A DNA stretch of 64,000 nt from Lachnospiraceae bacterium (GTDB lineage: Bacteria > Bacillota > Clostridia > Lachnospirales > Lachnospiraceae): positions 1 through 64,000 of the forward strand of contig JAEEMP010000038.1 of NCBI GenBank assembly GCA_016283275.1, read 5' to 3'. The notes beneath the pieces were generated by a model, which was given only the letters and a program-made list of their open reading frames with translations, was not told the origin of the DNA and made no database searches. A program made the translations under genes and the position numbers. Shown here piece after piece: positions 9,056 through 18,770 of this stretch; position 1 is the stretch's first letter; each line of letters begins with the position of its first letter.

Positions 9056-10699
9056 CTATTTAGCATATATTCCGGACAGTTCGACGCCGAACCGGTTGAT
9101 GGAAAAGAGCTTTTCGTGGTCATCTTTTTCAAGCCAGTCATAACTTCCGGAGGGATTGAATATAAGATAATCGGCATCTTCCGGAGAAGTAATGACCACC
9201 TTTTTATTGTCGAACATTCCGTCTTCGATACCGTGTACTTCAAACAGTACGCAGCCGACTTTAAGCGGACGCCCGCCGTCATAATAGATATCCGCAAACT
9301 CATTTATTGCGGGAATAACGGAGACCATCCAGTAATCACCTTCATAACCGTTAACATCTGTAATCTGTCGGCTTAAAGCATTGTAGTAAACGTATTCATA
9401 GGATCTGTTTAAGATCATTTCGCCTGCACAGATCAGGAAAGAGATTGCGGTAAATGCTGATACAAAAGCCAGTATTGCTTTGTCTTTCTTTGAATGGCCG
9501 TTTAAATATTTATTTATAAGCAAGTGCGGAAGATATAATGTTCCGGGAAGCATAAAGGCGTACAGGAAATAAAGATGCCGCCATGAATTGTACAGGATCA
9601 TGGAATGAGATTTCAATACAACAAAGCAAAACGGTGCACCAAAACCGATAAGCAGCATCAGGAAAAAGAGGTCGCTGTCTTCTTTTATCAGATTCTTACC
9701 TTTTTCTCGGATCGATCTTATCACAAAAGCAATAACGGATGAAATAAATAAAACCGTGATATATACCGGTATTGTTATGAGCATCCATATAGGCAGATAG
9801 GACATCGGCATACCGATCTCTGCGGGTCTGAACAATGTGCCCCTGAAACGCAGAGAACTGTCCCATTCTGCGTAATGTACGGCATTTTGGAAAAGATATT
9901 TAAAAAAGTCGGCTACACCCGCCCAACTTGCCGGGGTGAGCAGGATATAGAACAAAAGCGAAAGTATTGCGGCAAAAATGATATTTACAATGGCTTTCGG
10001 ATTTTTCTTTTCCTGTCTGGTCATTAAATATATGATGGTAAAAATGCCCGTAAGTCCCCATATGGCTACTCCGATGATCTTAACGTTCATCATGAAACCG
10101 GATGTCATACAAAAGAAGATTATGTCTGCCCGGGCATTCTTTCTTATAGCAAGTTTTTTGGCAGACCGAATGGCAAACAGCATACATGTCATTACAAGCC
10201 CCATGAAAACAATATCTTTGTCGTTAAAGTGTCCTTCTCCGAAAAAGCGCGGAGTAAAGAAGTAAAAAAGCATTCCCGCCACGGATATCGGATAAGATCC
10301 GTAAATTTCGTAAAGCAGGAAAAATACTACGATAACACTTAAGAAAAAAAGACAGAAGGTATAGCTGTGCCAGGCATATACCAATGCTGCTTTGTCGTCA
10401 TGAAACATTTTGTATAAAGGGATAAACGCATAATATGGTGCACACCCGTGATCTTTTTCAAAGTTTTCGCTGATCGGAATTATTCCGGACTCATCGGCCC
10501 AATTTCTCGGTGCACTGCCTTCGGGAAACAGTCTTTGGGCGTATTCGACCCAGTTAGACTCAAGGATGAATACCGCGTAAGGTTCATCCCATGACCGTCC
10601 GTATTCTTTGGTGTTTGAAATTCCGTATATGAACAGTATGATAAAAAGAAAAATAATTGCTATGCAAGCGACCTTGTTAACTTTAAATCCGGACGTCAT
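9056..10699 (-). CDS. PMT/GT39-like integral membrane glycosyltransferase
   Basis: Many TM helices; YGRSWDEPYAVF and FGEGHFNDKD luminal acidic motifs. Start at 10699 has AGGAG upstream (the listed ORF extends to 10738). Confidence 0.7.
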   Translation of the reverse strand: MTSGFKVNKVACIAIIFLFIILFIYGISNTKEYGRSWDEPYAVFILESNWVEYAQRLFPEGSAPRNWADESGIIPISENFEKDHGCAPYYAFIPLYKMFHDDKAALVYAWHSYTFCLFFLSVIVVFFLLYEIYGSYPISVAGMLFYFFTPRFFGEGHFNDKDIVFMGLVMTCMLFAIRSAKKLAIRKNARADIIFFCMTSGFMMNVKIIGVAIWGLTGIFTIIYLMTRQEKKNPKAIVNIIFAAILSLLFYILLTPASWAGVADFFKYLFQNAVHYAEWDSSLRFRGTLFRPAEIGMPMSYLPIWMLITIPVYITVLFISSVIAFVIRSIREKGKNLIKEDSDLFFLMLLIGFGAPFCFVVLKSHSMILYNSWRHLYFLYAFMLPGTLYLPHLLINKYLNGHSKKDKAILAFVSAFTAISFLICAGEMILNRSYEYVYYNALSRQITDVNGYEGDYWMVSVIPAINEFADIYYDGGRPLKVGCVLFEVHGIEDGMFDNKKVVITSPEDADYLIFNPSGSYDWLEKDDHEKLFSINRFGVELSGIYAK

Positions 10700-10816
10700 T
10701 TTATTCTCCTGGAAACTGTATTTGTGAGGTTTTGACAACTTTGCCTTCAGTATTATAATATTTGTTTTAAATGAGTGTCAATTCGTATGTTTGTGTATAA
10801 AAACGGGGGAAATTGA

Positions 10817-11743
10817 ATGGGAAGAATATTTTATTATGAGTGGGAAATTGCATTGATGGAGTGGCTCCAAAGCTTCGCTAATCCCGTTCTTGTTAAGATC
10901 GCATCGATAATAACGCTCTGCGGGGAGCAGATGGTACTTGTGGGAGTGTTCGGGTTCTTTTACTGGTGTTACGACAAAGAACTTGCGAAGAAGACGGCAG
11001 TCGGTCTTTTGGCGGCACTTGTATGGAATCCCGGGATAAAGAACATTTTTTTAAGGCGGAGGCCGTATTTTGACAACCCATCCATTGCCTGTTTAAAACC
11101 CGTTAATAGTGAAGGTGGTATAATGGATATCACTTCACAGGGGTATTCGTTCCCAAGCGGACATTCGACCAATTCTGTCACGGCTTTTACGGCACTTGGG
11201 ATCAATATCGGGAAGAAGTGGTCGGTGATCGTCGGGATCATTATCCCGCTTTTTGTGGGTATCTCAAGATTTTTCCTGGGTGTTCATTATCCGACCGATG
11301 TTTTCTTCGGCTGGATGCTCGGAGCATTTATCATATTCCTTGCGAACTTCCTTCAGGAGAAGATCGAAAACAAGGCGATATTGTACGGATTGTTTGCATT
11401 AACGGCCATACCGGGATTTTTCTTTTGCAAGAGCAATGATTATTACACCGGCGTGGGTCTTATGATCGGAGTATTCGGAGCGTTCTTATTCGAAGAAAGA
11501 TACGTGAATTTTGAAGGGACAAAAAACGTGATCCGCTGTATTTTGAGACTTGCCGGAGCTTTCATTATATATATGGGCTTAAATGAGCTTCTTAAGGTTC
11601 CTTTTCCGGACGAATTTTTAAAGTCGGCGACAACGGGGCAGTTTCTTGTAAGGACTCTAAGATACGCCGTGGTTTCTTTTACCGCTATAGGCGTATATCC
11701 GATGCTTTTTAAAGTTACGGCGAAGATAGGCAGAAAGGCATAG
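10817..11743 (+). CDS. PAP2-family phosphatase
   Basis: KNIFLRRRPY...YSFPSGHSTNS...SRFFLGVHYPTDVFFGW matches the three PAP2 motifs. Confidence 0.92.
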   Translation: MGRIFYYEWEIALMEWLQSFANPVLVKIASIITLCGEQMVLVGVFGFFYWCYDKELAKKTAVGLLAALVWNPGIKNIFLRRRPYFDNPSIACLKPVNSEGGIMDITSQGYSFPSGHSTNSVTAFTALGINIGKKWSVIVGIIIPLFVGISRFFLGVHYPTDVFFGWMLGAFIIFLANFLQEKIENKAILYGLFALTAIPGFFFCKSNDYYTGVGLMIGVFGAFLFEERYVNFEGTKNVIRCILRLAGAFIIYMGLNELLKVPFPDEFLKSATTGQFLVRTLRYAVVSFTAIGVYPMLFKVTAKIGRKA

Positions 11744-11745
11744 AT

Positions 11746-11931
11746 ATGGCAACAAAATTCGGAGATTGCGACAGCTGTTCAAACTACATATACGATGAGG
11801 AATATGACGCATACGAGTGTATGGTCAATATGGACGAGGATGATTACGGGCGCCTTATGGCGGACTCAAGATTTCAGTGTCCTTACTATTCCGAAGACAA
11901 CGAGTATGCGATTGTGAGGAAGCAAAACTGA
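11746..11931 (+). CDS. Small Cys/acidic-rich protein (DUF6472-like)
   Basis: 61 aa: GDCDSCSNYIYDEEYDAYECMVNMDEDDYGRL...FQCPYY; translationally coupled to the next gene. Confidence 0.75.
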   Translation: MATKFGDCDSCSNYIYDEEYDAYECMVNMDEDDYGRLMADSRFQCPYYSEDNEYAIVRKQN

Positions 11932-13217
11932 TGGTAAGGCAAAATTTTGTGCTTAAAGGGGATATCTGTTACAGTCCTTCTTTAAAGGAAATTAAGTGCG
12001 TTAAAAACGGTTACCTGGTCTGTAAGGACGGTATATGCGAGGGAGTTTATGAAAAACTTCTTCCCGAATACATAGAATTTCCGCTTATAGACTGTTCAGG
12101 TATGCTTGTGGTGCCGGGTATGGTCGATCTTCACATCCATGCGCCTCAGTTTACTTTCCGCGGAATGGGAATGGATCTTGAACTTCTTGACTGGCTTAAG
12201 ACCTACACTTTCCCCGAGGAGACCAAATACGCCGATGTGGATTATTCGCGTATGGCATACAGGGAGTTTGCGCATACGATGAAGAACAGCGCGACCACCA
12301 GAGCGGTCGTATTTGCGACTGTACACAGGGCAGCGACCGTGATGCTTATGGACCTTCTTGAAGAGACAGGGCTTATCACTTATGTCGGAAAGGTCAACAT
12401 GGACAGCGACGCCCCGGACGATCTCAGAGAAGAAAGTGCCGAGATTTCCGCTTTTGATACCGTAGGCTGGCTTGAAGACATCGAAGGCCGCTATGAGCGC
12501 ACAAAGCCCATAATCACGCCGAGATTTCTTCCGAGCTGTTCGGAAAAACTTTTAAATGAATTAAAAGAGATCCGCGAAAAATACGATCTTCCCGTACAGT
12601 CGCATCTTTCGGAGAATCCCGATGAAGTGGCTCTTGTAAAAAAACTCTTTCCGAAAGCCGCTTTTTACGGCGACGGATATGACAGATACGGACTCTTCGG
12701 TAAAGAAGCAAAGACAGTAATGGCACACTGTGTCTACTGTACTGACGATGAGGTTGAAAGGATATACAATAACGGTGTATTTGTGGCCCACTGTCCCACA
12801 TCGAACATGAATCTTTCTTCGGGAATCGCCCCGATAAGAAGATTCCTTGAAAAAGGTATCAGGGTAGGTCTCGGTACCGATGTCGGTGCAGGCGAATGCG
12901 AGTCGGTGTTCAGGGCGATAGGGGATACTGTCCAGGTATCGAAACTTTATTGGAGATTGGCATCCAAAGACAGTGCACCGCTTTCTTTTGCCGAAGCCTT
13001 TTATCTTGCGACCGCAGGCGGCGGAGAATTTTTCGGAAAGGTCGGAAAGTTCGAAAAGGGTTTTGAATTCGATGCGGTCGTGGTCGACGATTACGAGCTT
13101 TCGGGCTTAAACGAGATACCGATAATAAGCAGGCTTGAACGAGCCATTTACCTTGAGGCCGACAATAAATACATTTACAAGAAATATGTCGGCGGAAACG
13201 AGATAGATCTTGACTAA
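11931..13217 (+). CDS. guaD: Guanine deaminase-like amidohydrolase
   Basis: GMVDLHIHAPQFTFRGMGMDLELLDWLKTYTFPEE, VGKVNMDSDAP, HLSE, MAHCVYC, GLGTDVGAG. Start overlaps the upstream stop (tgATGg). Confidence 0.88.
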   Translation: MVRQNFVLKGDICYSPSLKEIKCVKNGYLVCKDGICEGVYEKLLPEYIEFPLIDCSGMLVVPGMVDLHIHAPQFTFRGMGMDLELLDWLKTYTFPEETKYADVDYSRMAYREFAHTMKNSATTRAVVFATVHRAATVMLMDLLEETGLITYVGKVNMDSDAPDDLREESAEISAFDTVGWLEDIEGRYERTKPIITPRFLPSCSEKLLNELKEIREKYDLPVQSHLSENPDEVALVKKLFPKAAFYGDGYDRYGLFGKEAKTVMAHCVYCTDDEVERIYNNGVFVAHCPTSNMNLSSGIAPIRRFLEKGIRVGLGTDVGAGECESVFRAIGDTVQVSKLYWRLASKDSAPLSFAEAFYLATAGGGEFFGKVGKFEKGFEFDAVVVDDYELSGLNEIPIISRLERAIYLEADNKYIYKKYVGGNEIDLD

Positions 13218-14421
13218 AGAAAATGTGATCAAAAACAACGCTGAAAAAGCCTGCCCCGTATCCGATAAATGCGGGGCATGTCGTTATACCGAAATATCCT
13301 ATGAAGAGCAGCTTAAGAGCAAACAGCGTATGTCGGAGCGGCTCTTTTCAAAGTTTTGCAAGGTCGAACCCATCATCGGCATGGATGATCCTTTTCATTA
13401 CAGAAATAAGGTCCACCACGTTTTTTCACGCGACAAGGCGGGTAATGTCATTACAGGGTCTTACGAGGAAAAGTCGCATCGTCTTGTGGAGATCCCGACA
13501 TGTCTTATCGAGGATGAATCAAGCCAGAAGATAATAAAAACCGTGGCAAAGCTTTGCAAGTCTTTTAAGATCCTTATTTACAATGAAAAAAGCGGTTACG
13601 GGCTTCTTCGTCATGTCCTTGTACGCCGCGGTTTTACAACCGGTGAAGTCATGGTCGTTTTGGTGCTCACAAGCCCGATACTTCCCGGAAAGAACAACTT
13701 CGTAAAAGCTTTGTTAAAAGAACACCCCGAGATCACGACGATCGTCATAAACGTAAACGATAAGGATACGACAATGGTACTCGGACCGGTCAACAAACCG
13801 ATCTACGGGCCCGGATTTATAAAGGATAAGCTTTTAAACTGTACATTCAGGATATCGCCTTCTTCGTTTTATCAGATCAACCCCGTACAGACGGAAAAGT
13901 TATATAAGACCGCACTGGAATTTGCGGATCTTACCGGAACGGAGACGGTCATCGATGCATATTGCGGCATCGGTACTATAGGATTAAGCGCCGCTTATAA
14001 GTGCGAAAACGTGATCGGTGTTGAATTAAACGGCGATGCGGTCGGGGATGCGATAATAAATGCCAAAGAAAACAGGATAAGCAATGCCCGTTTCTTTAAG
14101 GGCGATGCCGGTGAATTTATGGATAAAATGGCATCGGACGGCGCAAGCGCGGACGTGGTCTTTATGGATCCGCCCAGGTCGGGAAGCACGGAAAAGTTTA
14201 TGGACAGCGTTTTAAGGCTTAAGCCTTCGCGCGTTGTATATGTATCGTGCGATCCCGATACTCTTAAGCGTGATCTTGAATACTTTACGAAAAAAGGTAT
14301 GCATGTAAAGCGCATCCGCCCGGTCGATATGTTCCCAATGACGGAAAAATGCGAGACAGTGGCCTTGGTGGTCCCTGTTTTGGAGAAAAGGAGAGTTTGC
14401 AATGGAGAAACCTTCATTTAA
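13210..14421 (+). CDS. rlmD: 23S rRNA (uracil-5-)-methyltransferase RumA/TrmA family
   Basis: CPVSDKCGACRY FeS motif, VIDAYCGIGTIGLSAA SAM site, VFMDPPRSG, VYVSCDPDTLKRDL. Confidence 0.9.
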   Translation: MTKENVIKNNAEKACPVSDKCGACRYTEISYEEQLKSKQRMSERLFSKFCKVEPIIGMDDPFHYRNKVHHVFSRDKAGNVITGSYEEKSHRLVEIPTCLIEDESSQKIIKTVAKLCKSFKILIYNEKSGYGLLRHVLVRRGFTTGEVMVVLVLTSPILPGKNNFVKALLKEHPEITTIVINVNDKDTTMVLGPVNKPIYGPGFIKDKLLNCTFRISPSSFYQINPVQTEKLYKTALEFADLTGTETVIDAYCGIGTIGLSAAYKCENVIGVELNGDAVGDAIINAKENRISNARFFKGDAGEFMDKMASDGASADVVFMDPPRSGSTEKFMDSVLRLKPSRVVYVSCDPDTLKRDLEYFTKKGMHVKRIRPVDMFPMTEKCETVALVVPVLEKRRVCNGETFI

Positions 14422-16246
14422 AGAACGTTTCAGATATTGGTTCGATAATCGTATGGCTAAGGGAAGCCTTGCGCTCATAAGACTTCTTGCGATCGCCACT
14501 ATAGCGGTAATATTGCTGATAGCGATACTCATTATGGCCTTTGGATTTAATGAAGACGGTGATGCGGCATCTTCTTTGTGGGACAGTTTTGCCACGGTCA
14601 TAAACGCGTGGATGCCGTACTATGAAGACGGAAACGCGGGATATCTTGTGTTGATGTCGATAGGTGCCGTTTTCGGCATACTCTTTACCAGTGTTTTGAT
14701 CGGTATCTTCTCGACCGCGATCGAAGACAAGATCGACAGTCTTAAAAAAGGTAATTCCAGGGTCCTCGAAAGCGATCATTATGTAATACTCGGCCAGAAG
14801 AACGGCGATCATACTCTTTTGCGCCAGCTCGTCATGGCTGCGGGGGACAGACCGCGCTGCATAGTCATAGCCTCAGACATTGCCAAAGATGAGATGGAAG
14901 AGGATATAAAGGGTAATCTTGAGCTACCTAAGAAAGTTAAGATCATATGCAGATCTCTTGATATCAATAACCCGACGGAACTTGAGAAGTGTTCGATAGC
15001 CACATGTAAGTCCGTGATAATAAGTCCTATGGACGATCTCTCCACCACGAAAGCTTTACTTGCAGTGACAGGGATCATTCGAAATAATCCCGACTCCGGG
15101 GCACGAGTCGCTGCCATCGTATCGGATGAAAGATACAGACTGCCGCAAAATATTGCGGATCGCCTTAATGTCAGTCTTTTCAGGACCAGGGAGATACTTG
15201 CAAGGATAATAGCGCATTCCTGTACTCAGGTATGCCTTTCACAGGTCTTTGAACAGATATTTAATTTTGAAGGCTCCGAAATGTATATAGTGGATCTTCC
15301 GGGTATTGAAGGAAAGACGTTCCTTGAACTTTCCTCCTGCGTGGATAACGGGGCTTTGCTCGGAATATACAACAGATCGGAAGGCATTGTGCTGTCACCC
15401 GATCCAAAGTATATTGTCGCAAACGGAGATAAGGTCATAGTATTTGCCGAAAATGAAGAGAGCGTTAAGACAGTTGACCCTGTCGATATAAGTAAGGTAA
15501 CATCAGATTCTTTCCGAAGCATTTCGCCCAAAAACGAGGGGAAAACCGTTATAATAGGAAGCAATGAAGTTATCGATCTCATCATTAACGAACTGCCCGA
15601 TAACACCGAAGAGATCGTTCTTTCAAATATCTCCGAAGCGGAAGCGGAGAATGTAAAGCATCGCGTTATGAGCGAAAAACGTGCAAAGATCACGTATTCG
15701 GATCTTGATGCGTGGGATGAAGATGCACTTTTAAAACTTGTAAAGGAAGCATCTCATGCAGTCATTTTAAACGATCACTGTGCGGATATTGATGAATCCG
15801 ATATGCGCTGTATCATGCTGGTGCTTAAACTCAGAGACCTCCGCGAACGTTATTCCTTAAAATATAATATTACCGCAGAGATCAATGATGAAAGAAACAT
15901 GAACCTTATTTCGTTCGGAAGCGATTCAACCGATTATATAGTCACATCCAATATGATCTCACTGTTTCTGGCGCAGCTTGCCGAAAATCCGAAGCTATAT
16001 CACATATTCAAAGAGATACTGTCAAACGAAGGAAATGAGATATACTTAAAGACTGCCGAAGAAATGCAATGCGCGGGAGAATATAACTGTGCCGAACTGA
16101 GGGCGATATGTCTTTACCACGGTTATGTATTCTTGGGTATCAACAAGATCCGCGGTACGGAATCTTTAAATTTCTTTAATCCGCGCCTTGAAGAAACGGT
16201 AAATCTTGACCCCGCGGACAGACTTATAGTGATGGGTGACAATTGA
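14402..16246 (+). CDS. CASTOR/POLLUX-like ion channel subunit with NAD-binding (RCK-like) domains
   Basis: N-terminal TM helices, DSFATVINAWMPYYEDG pore-like segment, FSTAIEDKIDSLKKGNSRVLESDHYVILGQ. Confidence 0.78.
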   Translation: MEKPSFKERFRYWFDNRMAKGSLALIRLLAIATIAVILLIAILIMAFGFNEDGDAASSLWDSFATVINAWMPYYEDGNAGYLVLMSIGAVFGILFTSVLIGIFSTAIEDKIDSLKKGNSRVLESDHYVILGQKNGDHTLLRQLVMAAGDRPRCIVIASDIAKDEMEEDIKGNLELPKKVKIICRSLDINNPTELEKCSIATCKSVIISPMDDLSTTKALLAVTGIIRNNPDSGARVAAIVSDERYRLPQNIADRLNVSLFRTREILARIIAHSCTQVCLSQVFEQIFNFEGSEMYIVDLPGIEGKTFLELSSCVDNGALLGIYNRSEGIVLSPDPKYIVANGDKVIVFAENEESVKTVDPVDISKVTSDSFRSISPKNEGKTVIIGSNEVIDLIINELPDNTEEIVLSNISEAEAENVKHRVMSEKRAKITYSDLDAWDEDALLKLVKEASHAVILNDHCADIDESDMRCIMLVLKLRDLRERYSLKYNITAEINDERNMNLISFGSDSTDYIVTSNMISLFLAQLAENPKLYHIFKEILSNEGNEIYLKTAEEMQCAGEYNCAELRAICLYHGYVFLGINKIRGTESLNFFNPRLEETVNLDPADRLIVMGDN

Positions 16247-16392
16247 TCTGTCGGGATGGAAATCGTTGTTCTGACTGTTTTTGTTAACCCCTTGTTATTA
16301 TCATGTTGATATAATTTTAGTTGTTTTAGTAATATTTTCTGTTATTTTTCTAACATTTTTGTTAGATTATGGTTTTTTTTCGAAGTTTATAT

Positions 16393-16398
16393 TATAAT
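16393..16398 (+). promoter_or_regulatory. -10 element (TATAAT) upstream of 16491 gene
   Basis: TATATTATAATCAG; AGGAGG RBS at 16477-16482 ahead of ATG 16491. Confidence 0.5.
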
Positions 16399-16490
16399 CA
16401 GTTTACAATAACAAATAGAAGTTGAAGTTTGTATGTAGGGGAATAACGAATTTATCAATAATTCGGCTTATCTTATAGGAGGTTTGGAAT

Positions 16491-16916
16491 ATGAAGACAT
16501 TTGAAGCACCTCAGTTAATGGAACTTGGTGTTGAATTTACTGCAGAAGGAGCTTTTGGCGAAAGCGGAAGCAATACTTACAATCCGCCCAGTGCTTGGCT
16601 TAATGATGATAATAACAATGGTGGTTCGCATACCGATGTAAGAGTACACTTTCAGAATCCTTTAAATCAATCATGTGAGAAATACAGAATTTATATTGAC
16701 TCCAGTATTGCGATCAAAGAGTTCCAGAGTTCTGAATTCTCGATCACAAAGGAATCTGATACATCATGGTATATTGATGTAAATCGTCATCTTAATGCAA
16801 ATGAATGGACAGATTTTATGTTCCAGGTTGCTGTTGAGGGCGGTTCTATTCGCGAGTCGGGTACAAGCGGCACTATGACAGAACTTAGTATAAGATCTGT
16901 TCAGCCCATTTATTAA
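16491..16916 (+). CDS. Leader-bearing RiPP-like precursor/exported protein with C-terminal beta-sandwich-like domain
   Basis: N-terminus MKTFEAPQLMELGVEFTAEG fits a lasso-type leader pattern (YxxPxLxxxG). About 120 aa of non-leader follow; next to an ABC exporter and PqqD-HPrK gene. Confidence 0.7.
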   Translation: MKTFEAPQLMELGVEFTAEGAFGESGSNTYNPPSAWLNDDNNNGGSHTDVRVHFQNPLNQSCEKYRIYIDSSIAIKEFQSSEFSITKESDTSWYIDVNRHLNANEWTDFMFQVAVEGGSIRESGTSGTMTELSIRSVQPIY

Positions 16917-16944
16917 TTATCGGTTTTTCTGGAAAATTTTATTT

Positions 16945-16975
16945 GGAACACCACCTGTGTGGTGTTCCTTTTTTT
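16945..16975 (+). terminator. Intrinsic terminator/attenuator between precursor-like gene and ABC exporter
   Basis: GGAACACCAC-CTGT-GTGGTGTTCC-TTTTTTT, perfect 10-bp stem. Confidence 0.92.
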
Positions 16976-16980
16976 GAAAA

Positions 16981-18759
16981 ATGGGAAAATTAAAATATTA
17001 TTTCAACAAGATAAAAGAAGGAAAACTTAAGAATAAGATCTCAATACTTAAATGGATATACGGTTATGCTGTAAAGCATATACCTGCCATCATTATTTAT
17101 ACTTTGCTGGGAATGACCGGTATTGTACTGGGGCTATTTACGAGTCTTAATTCCCGTGACCTTGTCGATATCATTACAGGACACAGGACGGGAGAACTTC
17201 TTAGGACTTTTATAATAATGATAGTATTGACCGTTGTTAATACTGTTGTTTCGCAGACATCCAATTTTCTTTCTACCAAGATCAGCCTTAAAGTAAATAA
17301 TGAGGTAAAGGCGCAGATTTTTGAAGGTATATTAAAGACCGACTGGCAGGCTTTATCAAAATATCATTCGGGTGATCTGGTCATGAGATGCGGAAGTGAT
17401 GCCGCGAATATTTCTTCGGGTATACTTACTCTTATGCCCAATCTTGTGATCTATATTTTCAGGTTCGCCTCCGCACTTTATATGGTATGCAGATATGACT
17501 GGACATTTGCGATATTTGCCCTTGCCAGTATTCCGGTTACCCTGATCAGTTCGCGTTATTCCATGAGAATGATGCGCAAAAGCGGTATGGGTACGATGAC
17601 GGCTGCCGCAAGCATGAACAGTTTTAATCAGGAAACTTTTTCAAATATACAGACCATCAAAGCTTTCGATATGCTTACATATCATATGGACAGGCTCAGG
17701 GAGATCCAAAAAGCTTATTCGGCTGCCACTCTTAAATATCAGAGGATTTCGATCGTAAATACATTTATCATGACATTTGTATCCATGCTGGTTTCCTATT
17801 CGGCTCAGGCATGGGGCATATATAAGGTGTGGAGCGGAGCCATAACTTACGGTACCATGACCATGTTTATAGGTCTGTCAAGTTCACTTACCGGAGCGGT
17901 TTCCAATCTTATAAGTTTTGTGCCGAGTTCGCTCAGTCTGTTTAACTCTGCGGAGCGTGTGAAGAATATTATGGATCTTCCGAGAGATGATTATTCAAAT
18001 TCCGAAGAAGTCGAGAGATTCAGGATAGAGCAATCCGGAAAGGGCATCGGTGTTAACGTTAGCGGAGCATCATTTGCTTATGACGGCGGCGAAAATGTAT
18101 TCTCGGGAGCGGATTTTGAAGCCAATCCTCACGAGACGGTGGCTTTTGTGGGGCCTTCGGGTGAAGGAAAGACTACCATGTTAAGGCTTTTGCTTGCGAT
18201 CATAAGGCCCGTGGAAGGACAGATACGAATAAACGGTGAGACTGAAGGTTCAAAAGAAAAAGATGAATACTTAAATGTTTCTGCCGCTTCAAGATGCCTT
18301 TTCGCATATGTACCGCAGGGTAATACCATGTTTTCGGGATCTATAGCTCAGAACATGAGAAATGTCAAGAAAGATGCTACGGACGAGGAGATCATCAAAG
18401 CGCTTAAGATGGCATGTGCATGGGATTTTGTCAATAAACTCCCGGATGGAATAGACAGTGAGATAGGAGAGCACGGAGGCGGATTTTCCGAAGGACAGGC
18501 TCAGAGACTGTCGATCGCCAGGGCTATTTTAAGACGTTCGCCGATCCTTCTTTTGGATGAGGCAACATCTGCACTTGATATATGGACGGAAAAGGAAGTA
18601 CTTAAAAATATCATGGCGGATGAATATCCCAGAACGACCATTATTACTACACACAGGCCGTCCGTATTAAGGCAGTGCGACAGAGTGTATGCGATACGCG
18701 GAGGCTCCTGCGTACGGCTTTCCGATGAAGAGATCAGCGAGATGGAGAATATGGGCTGA
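16981..18759 (+). CDS. ABC exporter (TMD-NBD fusion, no C39 peptidase)
   Basis: Walker A GPSGEGKTTM, YVPQGNTMFSGSIAQNMR Q-loop, signature FSEGQAQRLSIARA, Walker B ILLLDEATSALD. Confidence 0.93.
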   Translation: MGKLKYYFNKIKEGKLKNKISILKWIYGYAVKHIPAIIIYTLLGMTGIVLGLFTSLNSRDLVDIITGHRTGELLRTFIIMIVLTVVNTVVSQTSNFLSTKISLKVNNEVKAQIFEGILKTDWQALSKYHSGDLVMRCGSDAANISSGILTLMPNLVIYIFRFASALYMVCRYDWTFAIFALASIPVTLISSRYSMRMMRKSGMGTMTAAASMNSFNQETFSNIQTIKAFDMLTYHMDRLREIQKAYSAATLKYQRISIVNTFIMTFVSMLVSYSAQAWGIYKVWSGAITYGTMTMFIGLSSSLTGAVSNLISFVPSSLSLFNSAERVKNIMDLPRDDYSNSEEVERFRIEQSGKGIGVNVSGASFAYDGGENVFSGADFEANPHETVAFVGPSGEGKTTMLRLLLAIIRPVEGQIRINGETEGSKEKDEYLNVSAASRCLFAYVPQGNTMFSGSIAQNMRNVKKDATDEEIIKALKMACAWDFVNKLPDGIDSEIGEHGGGFSEGQAQRLSIARAILRRSPILLLDEATSALDIWTEKEVLKNIMADEYPRTTIITTHRPSVLRQCDRVYAIRGGSCVRLSDEEISEMENMG

Positions 18760-18770
18760 TAATAATTGTT

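Noticed and set aside
16491-16916. 16491 protein as an ordinary cellulose-binding-type secreted protein
   Set aside because: There is no Sec signal peptide, and the leader fits the RiPP-type pattern next to an ABC exporter. The carbohydrate-binding resemblance of the C-terminal domain is only impressionistic.
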